A stretch of DNA of 64,000 nt from Cacajao melanocephalus (lineage: Eukaryota; Chordata; Mammalia; Primates; Pitheciidae). Where the stretch lies: assembly GCA_963573385.1 (NCBI GenBank), contig CAUYLG010017934.1, positions 18,305-82,304 on the forward strand, given 5' to 3'. Positions 1 through 12,215 of this stretch are shown here, piece after piece; the stretch's first letter is position 1; every line of letters begins with the position of its first letter. The translations under genes and the position numbers were made by a program. Under the pieces are notes generated by a model. The model worked only from the letters and a program-made list of their open reading frames with translations. It was not told the origin of the DNA and made no database searches.

Positions 1-701
1 GATAGAGCCCACCAGAACGTGTTAACAGCGAGGCTGAAAGCTGCTGAACTGATAATGCCGCCTCTGGCTTCAAAGGCTTTGGAAGGCACAAGCTGTATCT
101 TCTTTGCTTAAAGGTCTTAGCCCTGTGCTTCAGTCATAGGAGGAACTTTGAATTGTGAATGGTGTTTACCCAAACTGCCTTTATCAGACCTGAATGAGGG
201 TTCAGTCAGACAAGCTCCCAGAGTAGAAGAGAGAGCATCCCCAGGAATCCAGTAGTTGGTAAACAAGCCTTTACTGCACTCCCTCGGGAAATGAAGCCCT
301 GTAAGTAGGCACTCTAGATAATGGATGGTGGGGAAAAAGTCTGTCCCCACCCTGTAAAGTGGGTGTGTGGGAGACAAGACCAACAAATATGTAATCAGCA
401 TAAACACAACGAGAAAAATACAGTCATTCCAAGAGTATGTTGAGGGAGAAGAATGAATGGGTAAGGTGGGAGAAATGAACCACAAGATCACTGGAGAGAG
501 AAGAGCCTGGTTGTTGTGTCTCTGGTTCACCTAGTCATTAGTACCCTAAGAGCAGAGAAATCCAGAAAGCAGTCTGCCAGGGGCCTCTGCCTATTCTCCA
601 CTGGTGCAAAGGGCTGAGATTAGCAAAGTCTTGCTCTGAACTTCATAAGGCTTTGTTTAAAATGTGAAGATGTCAGAGTCCACTCCATCTACTAGGGAAG
701 G
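1..701. other. unassigned non-repetitive sequence
   Basis: I recognise no repeat family or exon here. A 137-codon open frame lies on the minus strand (530 to 117), with a hydrophobic stretch near its start, but the product resembles nothing I know and no splice or initiation context supports it. It is best treated as chance. Confidence 0.5.
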
Positions 702-980
702 GTGACCCCAGAGTCTACTCCATCCCCTAGGGAAGGGAACCCAGATGAGTCTCTCCCTATATGGTTCTTTCTAGAGCATTCATGTGGTCACCCACACATG
801 AGAATGGGAGGACAACTTCGCATGGAATGTGTTTTAGCTGTAGATGATTGTCCAGCTCTTGATCTCTTTGCTACCACTAGTTTTGATGGAAACCTCATTG
901 TATGGAATGTGGAAACCCCGTTGGTCTCTGTGGCTTTCAAAAGACACTGTGTGTCGCTCTCAGAGAGAAATGCCAAATGA
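702..980 (+). pseudogene. possible WD40-repeat exon or pseudogene fragment
   Basis: The plus frame is open for 92 codons and its middle reads like the end of a WD40 blade: residues 55-72 contain LFATTSFDGNLIVWNVET, with the small-residue/Asp-Gly turn (F61-D62-G63) and a Trp-Asn pair (W68-N69) where the family has WD or WN. WD40 blades are beta-propeller scaffolds for protein binding. A pyrimidine-rich AG at 773-774 could be a splice acceptor, giving an exon from 775 that enters the frame in phase 1. The best donor after the blade (a GTGTGT) is poor. No second blade is seen in the next kilobase, which is a Tigger3-like transposon. The apparent start at 702 is a GTG and should not be taken as a true initiator. 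It may be one exon of a WD-repeat gene extending left of the window, a decayed exon, or a retrocopy fragment. The resemblance is visible in the sequence; gene identity is unknown. Confidence 0.35.
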
Positions 981-1087
981 CAAAGGAAGGTTGGAGATTC
1001 AAACTGGCTTCCTTTCAAGTTACTTTAGTTGGTGATTAGGTGAAAAAGGAATCTTGCTGCTGTTAGACTGGCTTCCCTGTGATCATT

Positions 1088-1519
1088 CAGTTGACCCTTT
1101 AACCACACAAGTTTGAATGATGCAGGTCCACTTCTATGCAAATTTTCTTCTGCCTCTACCAACCTTGAGACAGCAACACCAATCCCTTCTCTTCCTCCTC
1201 CTGCTGCTCTGGCTACTCAACGTAAAGATAACGAGGATGAAGACCTTTATGCTGATCCACTTCCACTTAATGAATAGTAAATATATTTTCTCTTCCTTAA
1301 AATTTCTTAGTAACATTTTTTTTCTCTAGCTTACTTTATTGTAAGAACACAGTACAGAATACATATACAAAATATGTGTTGATTGCTTATGTTATCAGTA
1401 AGGCTTCTGGTCAACAGTAGGATACTAGTTAAGTTTTTGAAGAGTCAAAAGTTATACACAGAATTTTCTACTGTGCAGGAGTTAGCACCTCAACCGTCAC
1501 ATTATTCAAGAGTCAACTA
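1088..1519 (+). mobile_element. Tigger3/Golem-like non-autonomous DNA transposon
   Basis: The element begins CAGTTGACCCTTTAACCACA and ends AAGAGTCAACTA, a terminal inverted repeat matching the TcMar-Tigger family with this 'GTTGACCCTT' end. The interior matches the recalled consensus, including the CTTCCTCCTCCTGC tract and the AATGAATAGTAAATATATTT segment. The TA target duplication is present on the right (1520-1521) but has decayed on the left. The open frames at 1117-1329 (plus) and 1134-1316 (minus) are transposon interior, not genes. Confidence 0.75.
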
Positions 1520-2967
1520 TATATTCACTATTTGTATATAAATCTCAGGATTTATATCTCCTTTTATTTAATCTCCTTTTATGTGAAACGTTCTTCCTAA
1601 CTTCTTTCTGCAATATCATTTAAATGAGCTGGAGAAATGGGCAGCCTCGCTCTCCTATATTTGACTATCCCAAGAATTCTCAGGTGATACGACTTAGCAA
1701 TATTTGTGTGGCCTCCAAAAAAACTGGAAAATCAGTTCTTAAAGAATTAAACCATTCCATTGAGCAGCTTTGCAAGTATTCAGTTGCCTGTCTGCTATGG
1801 GAAAAAATTAACAGGTTAGTAGTTAATTTTTAAAAGTACTGCATGTACTTTTCTGCATGTACTTGATCCTGGAGAATCTAGGATTGCTGTTTTCAAACCA
1901 ATTTCAAAGATCATTTTCATTTATTTATAACCTCATATTTCCAGTATCATGCTATGTCTGTTTTTATGAAGATCAAATTTTACTACCACAGATTCATCAC
2001 TTTTAGGTCAAAAACAGTGGAATAGAGGAAAATAATCTAAATGCCCTAGACTTACTAATGACTTATGTTATTAATAATGATAGTAGGTAAGTCTTATCAA
2101 CTCTCCCTAGTTTAGCTTCTCCCACTTCAAGAAAGGAGATAACCATAGTGTCCCATGCAGGACTGAGGAGATCAAATGAGAAAATGCGCATGAATCTCTT
2201 TTGTAAAGAATAAGACATCCCAATGTTAATGACAGTACGATGACAGTACTGCTGTTACTATTTTTACCCTCACTGAGATCACAGGGCACCGGCCACCAGA
2301 TTCAAAAGGGTCATTAAAATCCACATTTAAGGATAAGCAAGATCCCACTCCTTTCATCGAAATGTAATAGTGTGGCATTTGACAATGTAGCTTTGATTCT
2401 CAGAAGTATAATTCATTCAAACTGAAATGGGCTGAAAGATTCTTGGACAATCTAGGGACTATCCACATTTTTATTTATGAGTATTTTCTCTGTATCAAAG
2501 CAACTAACCTTTTCTTAATTCTTCTTCTAAAAATAAAGGTAAGTTTTAACCCACTTCTATGTTCATTTTTCCTTCTGACATCACGTGAGGCTGACACTTT
2601 TTCATTTGTGTAGGATAGGCTCAGATCAGCCTGATTCAAAAAGAGTAAGATCATTATCCCAGAAGAAGTGAGAGTAAAGCAGAAATGGTCTTATCCTTCT
2701 ATATGATGGAGGCAGCCTACGTAACCTGTCTAGCCCTGTTTTTTAATTTCACTCTAGAGCTAATAAAACACACTCAGTGATAATTCTATTAGCAAGAGAT
2801 AGTGAAAAATAATGGCAATAAATCTGCAGGATGATCCAGGTTTCTAGAGCTTCTACAGATCATCTAAGAGAATCAAGTTAATATCTGAATGCATTAATGT
2901 ATGTGTGCCTGGCACATAGGATGCTTCACAAATGTGGTAGCTTTTAATATTGTGTGACAGCAGATTC
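1520..2967. other. unassigned sequence with faint MIR-like traces
   Basis: No exon is recognised. A 70-codon plus frame at 1624-1833 has no family resemblance. Short MIR-like words occur near 2080-2200 and at about 2880-2945 (a 'GCCTGGCACATAGGATGCTT' type 3' end), too diverged to delimit. Confidence 0.4.
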
Positions 2968-3262
2968 TTTTTTTTTTTTTCTTTTTTAGACAGGGTCTTG
3001 ATCTGTCGCCCAGGCTAAGCACAGTGGCACAAACACTGCTCACTGCAGCCTTGACCTCCTGGGCTCAAGCAATCCTCCCACCTCAGTCTCCCAAATCACC
3101 GGGATCACAGGTGTGTGCCACCTTGCCCTGCAATTTTTTTTTTTATAAATAGGGTCTCCCTATGTTTCCAGGGCTGGCCTTGAACTTCTGGACTTAAGTG
3201 AATCCTCCTACCTCAGCCTCCCAAAGTGCTGTGATTACAGGCATGAGACACCACTCCCAGCC
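2968..3262 (-). mobile_element. Alu (AluJ-like), reverse orientation
   Basis: A T-run at 2968-2987 (the reversed poly-A tail) is followed by diagnostic reversed Alu text: the GTCGCCCAGGCT box, GCTCACTGCAGCC, and the CCCAAAGTGCTG...ATTACAGGC end near 3220-3240. High divergence and the AluJ-type GTCTCCCTATGTT segment indicate an old copy. Confidence 0.92.
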
Positions 3263-3849
3263 AGTGGATCTTGATTTATGAGGTGGGACAATGCACCACA
3301 ACTAGGCCTGTCTTGTGTTTCTTACTCTAATTTTCAACTCCTTGATCCTATTGTGTAAAGTGGAAGCCCAATAACAGTCATAGACAGTACTTCTCAGGCC
3401 CCGTCTTCACCCCCTGTCAAACTGTGGCATCCATTAAAGTCCTGCCAGAATGATCTGGGGGTCCGCAGGTAGTGTCTCATTTTGAAAGATAAGCAGGTCT
3501 TCTTGTCTTCTACAAAGGACTTGTACCTCAGCCTTCCTGTAAACAGACCCATCCAAGAAACCCTCTGAGACATCATTAAATGTTAGGGTAAATACAGTAT
3601 CATTTGCCAAAATAAGACCTGGCTCACTTACCATAGTTTCCCCACAGGAGATAGCACAGTACCTGGAACCAAGATTTTGGAAACTGACAGACTGAGAATC
3701 AAACCCAGCTATTACTAAGAGTGACATTGAATAAGTTATTTGACCTTTCTGATCCTTATGTTCCTTGTAATAGTAGCTATTTAGAATCCACAATATATTT
3801 GGTCAATCTGTTGCTTCTGTACAAAATTTGTATTTTATCAAATATTTAT
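3263..3849. other. unassigned sequence with a MIR-like stretch
   Basis: Mostly unrecognised. Around 3690-3790 the words for 'gtgac..tgaataagttatttgacctttctgatcctta' match the MIR core in plus orientation (diverged). The 119-codon minus frame at 3434-3793 overlaps this and has no protein resemblance. Confidence 0.4.
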
Positions 3850-4060
3850 ATGTAATTTATTAAGTGCTTAGCAAATGTCAACTAATTTAATTCTCCTAAC
3901 AAGCCTATGGTGTAGGTACCATTTTTATCCACATCTTGTAGATGAAGCCAGCAAGGCACAAGGAGATCAAATAATTCACTCAAGGTCACACAGAGTATGG
4001 CAGAGGCAAAATTCAAACTCAGGTATTTTGGCTACTGAATCCTTATTTTTAACCATCATC
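3850..4060 (-). mobile_element. MIR SINE, reverse orientation
   Basis: The order TAAGTGCTTAGCAAATG, ATTTAATTCTCCTAACAAGC, TGTAGATGAAGCCAGCAAGG, CAAGGTCACACAGAGTATGG and a CAAACTCAGG tRNA B-box relic follows the reversed MIR consensus from 3' end to tRNA-derived head. Confidence 0.75.
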
Positions 4061-4092
4061 CTAGGTAATCTTTAACAGTCAAACAAGGAGGT

Positions 4093-4380
4093 ATTTTTTT
4101 TAACTTTTTCAGGGAAGTAGTGCTGGAATGCAACGGCAGGCACGATCTCGGCTCACTGCAACCTCCGCCTCCCGGGTTCAAGCAATTCTCCTGCCTCAGC
4201 CTCCTGAGTAGCTGGGATCACACACGCGCACCACCATGCATGGCTGTTTTTTGTGTATCTTTAGTAGAGATGATGTTTCACCATGTTGGCCAGGCTGGTC
4301 TTGAACTCCTGACCTCATGATCCACCTGCCTCAGCCTCCCAAAGTGCTGGAATTACAGGCGTGAGCCACCACACCCGGCT
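4093..4380 (-). mobile_element. Alu (AluS-like), reverse, tail end rearranged
   Basis: Clear Alu body from 4121 (GCTGGAATGCAACGGC) through CACGATCTCGGCTCACTGC to GAGCCACCACACCCGGCT at 4380. The segment between the T-run (4094-4101) and 4120 is scrambled, so roughly 30 bases of the right end appear lost. Confidence 0.9.
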
Positions 4381-4419
4381 TGTACAATACTTTCATAGTA
4401 TTATTTTCTACATTATTTT

Positions 4420-4590
4420 GGAATGTTCACCAAGTACTTTTACTTTATTGCTTCATTAAAATTTCCAGCAATCTTCTAAGGCAGGCAGTGAAGTTTCTAT
4501 AACCTCATTTTACAAATGGTCAAATGCAACTCAGAGAGCTTAAGGAATTTTTGCAAGTTCACACACCTAACAAGTGATGGGATCTATCAG
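4420..4590 (-). mobile_element. MIR SINE, reverse orientation
   Basis: Matches reversed MIR: CAAGTACTTTTACTTTATTG, AAATTTCCAGCAATCTTCTA, CATTTTACAAATGGTCAAAT, CAACTCAGAGAGCTTAAGG. Diverged, boundaries approximate. Confidence 0.6.
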
Positions 4591-4624
4591 AATATCAATC
4601 TAATTTTTAAAGCTTTCAGTTCAT

Positions 4625-4800
4625 TTATTCTCTGGACAACAATAAATAGTTGAAAAATTTGTGGGTTCTGGAACTCAATAGTCTTCGGCACAAATCTTCA
4701 TTCTTTCTCTTAAAAGTATGACCTTACACAAGTCATTCTCTAAGCTGCAGACACCTCATCATTAAAATGAAGTAATACTACTTATATCACAGTATTTGGA
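4625..4800 (+). mobile_element. MIR SINE fragment, forward orientation
   Basis: GGGTTCTGGAACTCAATAG, then ACCTTACACAAGTCATTCTC and ACCTCATCATTAAAATGAAG follow the forward MIR core (GTGTGACCTTGGGCAAGT / CTCATCTGTAAAATG). It lies head to head with the preceding reverse MIR. Confidence 0.55.
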
Positions 4801-4955
4801 AAGATTATAATTTAAATTATTATAATACATTATATAAAATATATTATAAATACATATAAAAACATGCATATATAATGTGTGTAATCTAATATGTACGTAT
4901 GCATAAAATATATACATATACATAAGTAAGCATGTGTGTATGTGTGTATATAATC
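4800..4955. repeat. AT-rich tract with TA/TG microsatellite character
   Basis: About 150 bases composed almost wholly of A and T with repeated ATATA and TACATA words, ending in a short GTGTGTATGTGTGTATA run. It is low-complexity DNA. Confidence 0.8.
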
Positions 4956-7309
4956 TAATACCAGTACGATCCCAAGTTTCCTTTTCCTCCTTTTAGATGG
5001 GATCAATCAGAAGAAACACTCTACTGATTGCTCAATCGTCAGCTGCTCTACTTCCAAATCTCCCAAACCTTTTCAGCATTAGGATATTCACCAAAGACTC
5101 CTGAATGCTTTTTTTCTTCCCCAAAACTGTTTAATTCTTTGGTGCTCAGTTGCCCCATCAGACTGAAAATGTTCCAGTTTTATTGATTACATTACATTCG
5201 TCTCTTTGGAAAAACTAAGCAAAACCTCCATTATTTTCTTTGAACTATTTCCTCTTGGGGGCCAAGTTGGAGGCTGTATGTTATATTTTTATAAAAAGAA
5301 TGATTTGTGTAAGATCAATAAAAAGAAATGCATTACAAAAGTGATCTTCCCACCCTGAACTAAGCCTTCTCTATGTCAAATAAACCTATCTGTGGCTTCA
5401 TGTTTTCCTTCTATATTTATGAATAGTTTATTAAGAATATAATGGATGAATACTTTTTAGTCAAAAAATATTAGACTTTAACAGGGAACGCATAATTTGT
5501 CATTTGTGACTGGATATGTCATTTAGTCTGTTCTTGTACTCATATGTTTGCATTTAAACTCTCCTAAATCAGTAGAAACCATAAGTGACATTTAAAGAAG
5601 AAATTCAAGAAAAGCAGTTCTTTTCACTTGTTCCATTACAAAATGAAACTTCCCTACTTTGGACTAGATGGCATAATGCCTGGTGCAGAATTGGCACTGA
5701 ATATATTTTTGTTGAATGACTAAATGAATGAATGAGATCATCTAAGCATCTTACTGAAGTATATGAATTATGACACTTTCAAGAAATATGCTTTATGAAT
5801 CTTTTCCATATATATGTGAAGTAATTTCACTTAGAGCTAATATTTTCTTCAAGTATTAATACTTTGAAAACCTGTTTTAATGAATAGTGATAATATTTGG
5901 TGAGCATATTGATCATATTACACAAATAGATCTCTTTCACACAGACATACACTGTTGCTCTCTGTTCTAGAATAAAAAATATGAAGATAAATATCAGACT
6001 TTCTCCACCTAAATAATTACAATTTCTGAATTAGTAAATTAAGTGAGGTTGTATTGTATCCAATTTTAATACTTTATGTTTAAATTGGAATCCATTTTCA
6101 TACTGAGATACGAAAAACATATGGTTGCCAACATTGTAGTACCAGCCCCTGGGCAGGGTGCATCACCTTGCAGAGTGAATGCATGAACTCACATAGACCG
6201 ACCCTCAGCTGTCTTATTAGTTGAGTAATTGAAGCTCCTTAAGCCTTTTCTCAAAATGCCTTCTTTCCTCCCTTTTAGCTTACAGTGTCCAGTGGAAAAA
6301 TTCCTGTTTCTCTAGCATGATCCTGCCATTTCCTCCCTATAGAAGGCTGCAGTCCTGATAAGCTCCCATTCAGGGTGCCTCCATGGATGGAGTGTCTCTG
6401 GAGAGAGAAAAGAGTATGGGAATACATAGCTCACGGTAACTATGGCCTCAAGGCGCAGGGGTGCACTCGGGAGTGGGAGGAGACTCGGGTGGCCTTTATA
6501 CCTGGAACGGTGAATTTGGAATCAAGAAATCCCAAGTCCAGGTTCAGAGCTGTTGTTAACTGTGAGATCCTCCTCTTCTGTATTTAAGAAAAAAATCATC
6601 AAAACTCAGTGTTTTAAATGACCTCAAGTATCATCCAATCTGAGTCAGAGGGAATCACCACTTCCCAGTGCAATAGGCTTAGATTTCCTGGGTTGAGATT
6701 TCCTGTTTCACAGTCTCTTACAGACAGAAATGGAAGTAAAGTGATGTGAGCCAGACCTGGCTTAGTTATTATTTCACTGTTTGGAACCTCTGTGCCCTGC
6801 ATCAGAGTAGCATGTCCTTATTTTGGTCTTCTGTGAAAGATTGAGATTCTTGATGGGAAGTTTCAATGGATCACTTTTTCCATCTCCAATGTTTTGTGAC
6901 TCTGTATTCTTTTGAAAAGGAGGGTCGATCATTACTGGTAACTTCAGTAAGCCAAAGTTAACCCCACAGCTAACACTGATACATAAAAATTTTCTGTATC
7001 CTCTCTCCACTCACTCTGCTACTGTAAAAGAAAACAAAACTTCAAATACAAAAAATCAAATAAGCTTGTGAAATGTCTGATACATACAGGAAATATTTTA
7101 TCATAATGAAGCTATAACATATTAGCATCAAAGTTAAAATGTTATAAAGAGAATATTAATAAATACATCAATTGTTAAATTAATATTTGTTATTTTTAAA
7201 CTACCATTTACTGAATATTTATTGTGAGTCAGACTCATAGTGAATAGAAAATATAATAATAATATGCCATACATTAGTCCAGATATAATTTAATCAGAAG
7301 AAAGACATG
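4956..7309. other. unassigned AT-rich sequence; small L2-tail and MIR traces
   Basis: No exon or complete repeat is recognised. About 5655-5735 carries an L2-type 3' end (ATGCCTGGTGCAGAATTGGC, then TTGTTGAATGACTAAATGAA). About 6505-6590 resembles a forward MIR (GAATCAAGAAATCCCAAGTC). Frames at 6375-6587, 6614-6802 and 6774-7010 show no family resemblance. Confidence 0.4.
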
Positions 7310-7960
7310 TGGATTACATGTTTAAAATACTGATCAAAATAAAGATGTGCTAACCATAAAAATGGAAGATGAAATAGACTTTAAAGTAAAAAAAGGTTAT
7401 CACACATCAGAAAAATACAACAAACCTGAACCAACAAACATCAGCAACGTAACTCCAAATTATTAGATCAAACCGTATGAAATTGCCAATAGTTGACCAT
7501 TTTTTGACCTACAAAAGCAACAATGCATATAAAGGTCAATAAAAATATAGTAAATTGAATTTCTTAAAGTGCAGTTTTTAACACAATTATTACAGACTGA
7601 TTAATCAAGTGATCAAAAAATGATGTTGGTGAGTTAAACAGCATGAGGAAGATATTTGATAAATTCACATATTTAGAACATTAGAACTCTTAAATAATCT
7701 GAATTCTTTTCAATTTTCCAGGGGATGTTTCCAAAAACGGAACACATACCAGCCCGTAAAAGACATTTCAATAAATATTAAGGAATTGATTGATAAAACA
7801 TGCAGACTGTATTCTCCAACACAATGCAATGAGAACTCAATTTCAAAGAACAAGAAAAAAAAATACTTTTGTGTGTTCAGAAACTGAAAGAAATATGGTT
7901 CTAAATTATTCATAACTCGCAAAGGAACTTATAAAAGAAATTAGAAATAATGCCAGTCCA
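7310..7960 (+). mobile_element. ancient L1 (L1M/HAL1-like) ORF2-derived fragment
   Basis: A-rich plus-strand text includes TTCAATAAATATTAAGGAA and, at about 7890-7950, ATGGTTCTAAATTATTCATA followed by GAAATTAGAAATAATGCC, matching the L1 ORF2 region that normally reads 'acttctaaataatycatgggtcaaagaagaaat..gaaattagaaa'. Many stops; no open ORF2. The left boundary is a guess. Confidence 0.45.
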
Positions 7961-10467
7961 GCTTATCATGATCTGATTTTCCTATATGATTTGGTCAGCA
8001 TGACTTAAAATCTGGTAATGCTGCCAAAGCGAATGTAGTGGGCTTCAGGAACAACAAAAAGAAAATTACTAGAAAAAAAAGTGTAAAGCAATCAATTGTT
8101 TATTTCACCCATTTGTCCATAGCTTTTGCTTCTAGATTTTATTCAGTTTTTTCTCTATTTTATTCCCCAGGGTTTATCTAAATGCCACCCTCTTCAAAGC
8201 TGAAAAATACATAGGAACATCATAAACGGTGTTTAGTACTTCTCATGTGGCCCCATGATCATCATGTTTGAGATACTTCTCCAAGAACCTGCAAACAGTG
8301 AACGACTGAGAGACTACTCATGGGAATATTGCAGAGATAACCAAATGTCATCTCAAAATACCAGCTACTTTAACTTACCTACAACAAGTAGGCTTCTTGA
8401 TCTGTATTAACCCTGGTAGGTACTATTGTTGAAATATTCATTCATGAATGTGGACAAATATGATCATGCCTCTTTAAGGTTCTAAGTTGACAGAGGCGCA
8501 TGAACAAGTAGTAGTTTGGAAAAGTATATGCCTCCAAATTAGAGCCATACAAATAAGAGCAGAGGAAAGGTATTTTGCGTCACTGCTCATTTACCAAGTA
8601 TCCAAGTAAAACGCTTCCTTAAAATGTCACATACGTTAGAACACAAAGGAGAAAAACAGGCAGGGGTAAGCAAAGTTTAAATCTGTAAATCTGTTCTTTA
8701 GGACTCCAATTAATAAAAACCCAGGGATTCTATTTGCAACATTCTACCTGTAACATCATAATGTCAATATTCTAAAGGAGTCAAGAGCCCTAGATTCAGG
8801 GTCTAGAATGCCAGAGGAAAAAGAGGAATCCCCATGAATCCTGGGGTTTTGCATAATAGCAAAGACCAAGAGGTAGGAAAGAAAGAGTGAAATCCTACTG
8901 ACACTGTTGAGATTGGACACCACCCTAAGAATGTCCCATTTCACTAATTGGAAAGGCACTCAAGTAAGGAGAAGCTTGATACCATATGACAACATCAAGT
9001 ACTCAGCTCATCTCTCTCTCTCTTTTCCTTTACCTCACCAAGGACAAGCTCAGGATGTTGACAGGACAGACTTTTCTAAGCAAAGGGTTTGGCCAATCTG
9101 TCACCAGTATATTAACAACATGGGCACAGGAAATATTTTTTCAAAATGGATGTCTTTGCTTTAGGGTGGAGGGAATACGGATATTTTTCTTTCTGTCTTA
9201 ATTTCCTTTCATGTTGTTATGCTTAAAATGACTTAATAAGTAAGTAATGGTTATGTTAGATAAAATTCAGTCACCACCCTTAATATGACACAGTGGCTCA
9301 AAGACAAAGGTCCAGAGAAAAGGGCCAATCTTGTGAGAGAGTTCATGTAGAATTTACAAAACAAAATTTACGCAGAACACTTAGAAATATAAAAAAGATG
9401 AACTTCATTATTGTTTATCATTGCTCTCTCACTCTGAAGCTAACTTTCCTCCTGCTGGCGGAGAAAAATAAAAATTGCCAATTAAAGGTAACTGAATTTG
9501 ATTCTGTTTAAAACATTTTACTTTGAGATTAACTCATCTTCATTTGGGTGAATTACCCAGGAAACTCAAAGATTGTTTTCCTCCTTTCTCAAGGAGTCAC
9601 TTTGCCCACACCTCCTTCCCAAGGTGGTATCTGTGGGCAGAGAAAAGTTGGCATATCCTTGTGGCAGGAGTCCTTGGAGTCCCTGGTCCTCACACTGATT
9701 TTGTCTCTAAATGTCCTTGGCTAGTGTTTACTTAGGTGTGGCCGATTTCACTGTCCTTTATGGGCATTGCTGGCATCGGCTGCTGAGGTCTAAGGTCTCT
9801 GGGTCCCTCAAATCACCAGCCCTCTGTGGTTTGTGGCCTCTTCCATCTTAGCTCTGAAGTCTATGCCAAGACAACATTGTTCTCAGCACCTTAGTGTCCT
9901 CTCCCTGGAGCAGACAGGAACTCTGGGCCATAAGGAACCCTCTACCGTGGAAGAAGGATGGTGGAAGTTTCACCACTTCCCTACCACAGTAGTCACAAGG
10001 GGGACACGGAGGACAAGCCAAGATGTGCTGACTCTCCCTCAAGCCATCTGGGCTTTCTATGAGGGTTTTCATTGCCTCATCACACCCTGCCCCAATTTTG
10101 CTTAAGCAAGGTGGGGTTGTGGAGGAAGCAGTCATTTCTCAGTGACCAAGCTGTGGTACACATCTTGGTTGAGCCCTCTCAAAATCTCCCTTCCATCTCC
10201 AGGGCAATGGTTTCTATTTCCTCTTCCTGTCTGGTTGAAATTTCCCACAAGTCATTTCTCCTGCCTGCTCTTCATTTGTGGCTTTGAACATCTGTGACCT
10301 AGTCTGGCTCTCTATATGTTAATGGGAACCACTAGGCATTTAGAAAATGTTAATCTCTCTTCATGAAGCCTGATTCCTAGGACCATTACCTTGCTGTGCA
10401 TTCAAAATATCATCTTGAGATTAGAACCTTACAATTAACTCCTTTTCTTTGATTTTTACTTTAATAG
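7961..10467. other. unassigned sequence; GC-richer block at about 9520-10300
   Basis: No repeat family is recognised. A GC-richer block at roughly 9520-10300 contains overlapping open frames on both strands (for example 9833-10105 plus and 9848-10135 minus, 90-95 codons). Neither product resembles a known domain and no convincing exon boundaries are seen. Confidence 0.4.
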
Positions 10468-10805
10468 TTTTTTTTTTCTTTTTCTTTCTTTCTTTTTTTT
10501 TTTTTTTTTTTTTTTTGAGGCAGAGTTTCACTCTGTCACCCAGGCTAACGTGCAGTGGTGCGATCTTGGCTCACTGCAACCTCTGCCTCCCAGGTTGAAG
10601 TGATTCTCCTGCCTCAGCCTCCCGAGTAGCTGGGATTACAGGCACCTGCCACCATACACAGCTAATTTTGTATTTTTAGTAAAGATCGTGTTTCACTATG
10701 TTGGCTAGGCTAGTCTCGAACTCCTGACCTGAAGTCCTCAAGTGATCCATCCACCTCGGCCTCCCAAAGTGCTGGAATTACAGGCATGAGCTACCGTGCC
10801 TGGCT
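10468..10805 (-). mobile_element. Alu (AluS-like), reverse, long poly-T
   Basis: A T-rich tail of about 50 bases (10468-10516, interrupted by C) precedes GAGGCAGAGTTTCACTCTGT, then the A-box region, and the element ends CTACCGTGCCTGGCT at 10805. A small extra word (GAAGTCCTCAAGTGATC) at about 10731-10747 is a local expansion of the usual CTCAGGTGATC. Confidence 0.95.
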
Positions 10806-11409
10806 ACAATTTTATTTTTTTTTCAAGGCAGTGGAAGCTACATCAGCTGATGACTGACTCAAAGTAGAATAAGTAGAAATTATTTTGATAAAAGAGATTG
10901 TCTACAAAAGATTCAAAGAGGCGTGGAACACCTCAAGAAACTTGACAGAGCCCTAGGGCTAGTGAGAGTGTCATTACCACCCCTAGGTCCAAGACTTCAT
11001 GATCTGAGGGAAGGGTTACCAGACTCAGGAGAGAATATTCAGAGGGTAGTAGTAACCTTCCGTGAGGGTCTCAACAGGCTCAGTGCAACCCCTTGGGAAG
11101 CAGCTAGACATGGAAATAAATACTGACACTTTTATCCCCACTGATATAATCCAAACAAGTCAGTTCCCTGGTGGAAAGGGTGAAGGGTGGATGTCACAGC
11201 AGAAGATACTCTGTCAAATGTTTTTCCCTGGGAGAAGAATAGAGAGACGACCAAGTACAAGGAAATATGAAAAAAGGAAAACTCATGGCATTTTTCAAAA
11301 ATATTATGTCCCTGTAACAGACGTGTGCATTATCCAGTTTAATTTCTGTGAGTCTCTGCTTAGGTATGTATTTCAACTAAATACACATTTATTTGCAAAG
11401 CTGCCTAAT
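10806..11409. other. unassigned sequence with overlapping open frames
   Basis: Two plus-strand frames (10923-11126 and 11062-11430; 67 and 122 codons) overlap in different phases. The longer runs into an AATAATAATAATAG repeat at its end and shows no recognisable domain; I regard both as chance frames. Confidence 0.4.
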
Positions 11410-11635
11410 AATGATAATAATAATAGCTAACCCTGAATTCTGTCTCTCTACCAAGCACTGTGAAAAAACTTTTTAATTGAGGTTATTTCATCCTCAAAAG
11501 AAACTTCTGGGATAAGCATTATGATTATCATCTTCATTTACAGATGGAGTAACTGAGAGTAAAAGAGTGAAAGAGTTTGTCCAATCACATGAGCTGGTCA
11601 GTAGTCAATATAAGAGCGAACACTAGGTTATCTCT
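11410..11635 (-). mobile_element. MIR SINE, reverse orientation
   Basis: ATAATAGCTAACCCTGAATT, ACCAAGCACTGTGAAAAAAC, TTATTTCATCCTCAAAAGAA, TTTACAGATGGAGTAACTGA and TGTCCAATCACATGAGCTGG are in reversed-MIR order. Confidence 0.7.
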
Positions 11636-12019
11636 AAGACAGATCACTGGGAAGGAACAGTGGAGAGAATTGGAAAGAGCATGTCTTTCTAAGTTACAGC
11701 TGATGGCCACCATGTGGAATGCAGGGACCCTTGTGTTGCCAGATCCGGTTTTTCAAAAGAAGCTTGTGATCCATATTGCATAGGAAAGGTCTCCTTTTTT
11801 TTGAAATTTAATTGGTTAATTTGAATTTTTAATTCAATTTGAAAAATGAGTAACTTAAGCACCCAGGAGCTTCCCGTTTCCAACGTTTGCTAGACCTCAG
11901 CGCTTGTCAACAGCCCTTACAGGGCCACAAACCAAGAAGGCACATTTCTGGTTAAACTGACACCATTATGTTTGCATATTCAATGATAATAATATGACAG
12001 ACTATTTGTGGTAACCGGT
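11636..12019. other. unassigned sequence
   Basis: Nothing recognised. A short AT-rich near-palindrome (TTGAATTTTTAATTCAA) sits at about 11820-11837 and looks incidental. Confidence 0.4.
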
Positions 12020-12215
12020 ATGAAATAAGTATCATGCTAAGAACTTTACATACGTCATATCACTTAATCTTCACAACAACCCTGCCATTTACATACACAT
12101 AACTATCCATACGTTACTGATGAAAACGCTGGGTTCAAAGACATTGAGTCAGAAGTCTAAAGTTGCAAAATAGAAAACAGTAGATCTAAGGACTGAACTC
12201 AGGGCTGTCCAAAAC
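12020..12215 (-). mobile_element. MIR SINE, reverse orientation
   Basis: GCTAAGAACTTTACATACGT, CACTTAATCTTCACAACAAC, TTACTGATGAAAACGCTGGG and AAGGACTGAACTCAGGGCTG follow the reversed MIR consensus from the 3' end to the tRNA-derived head. Confidence 0.7.
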
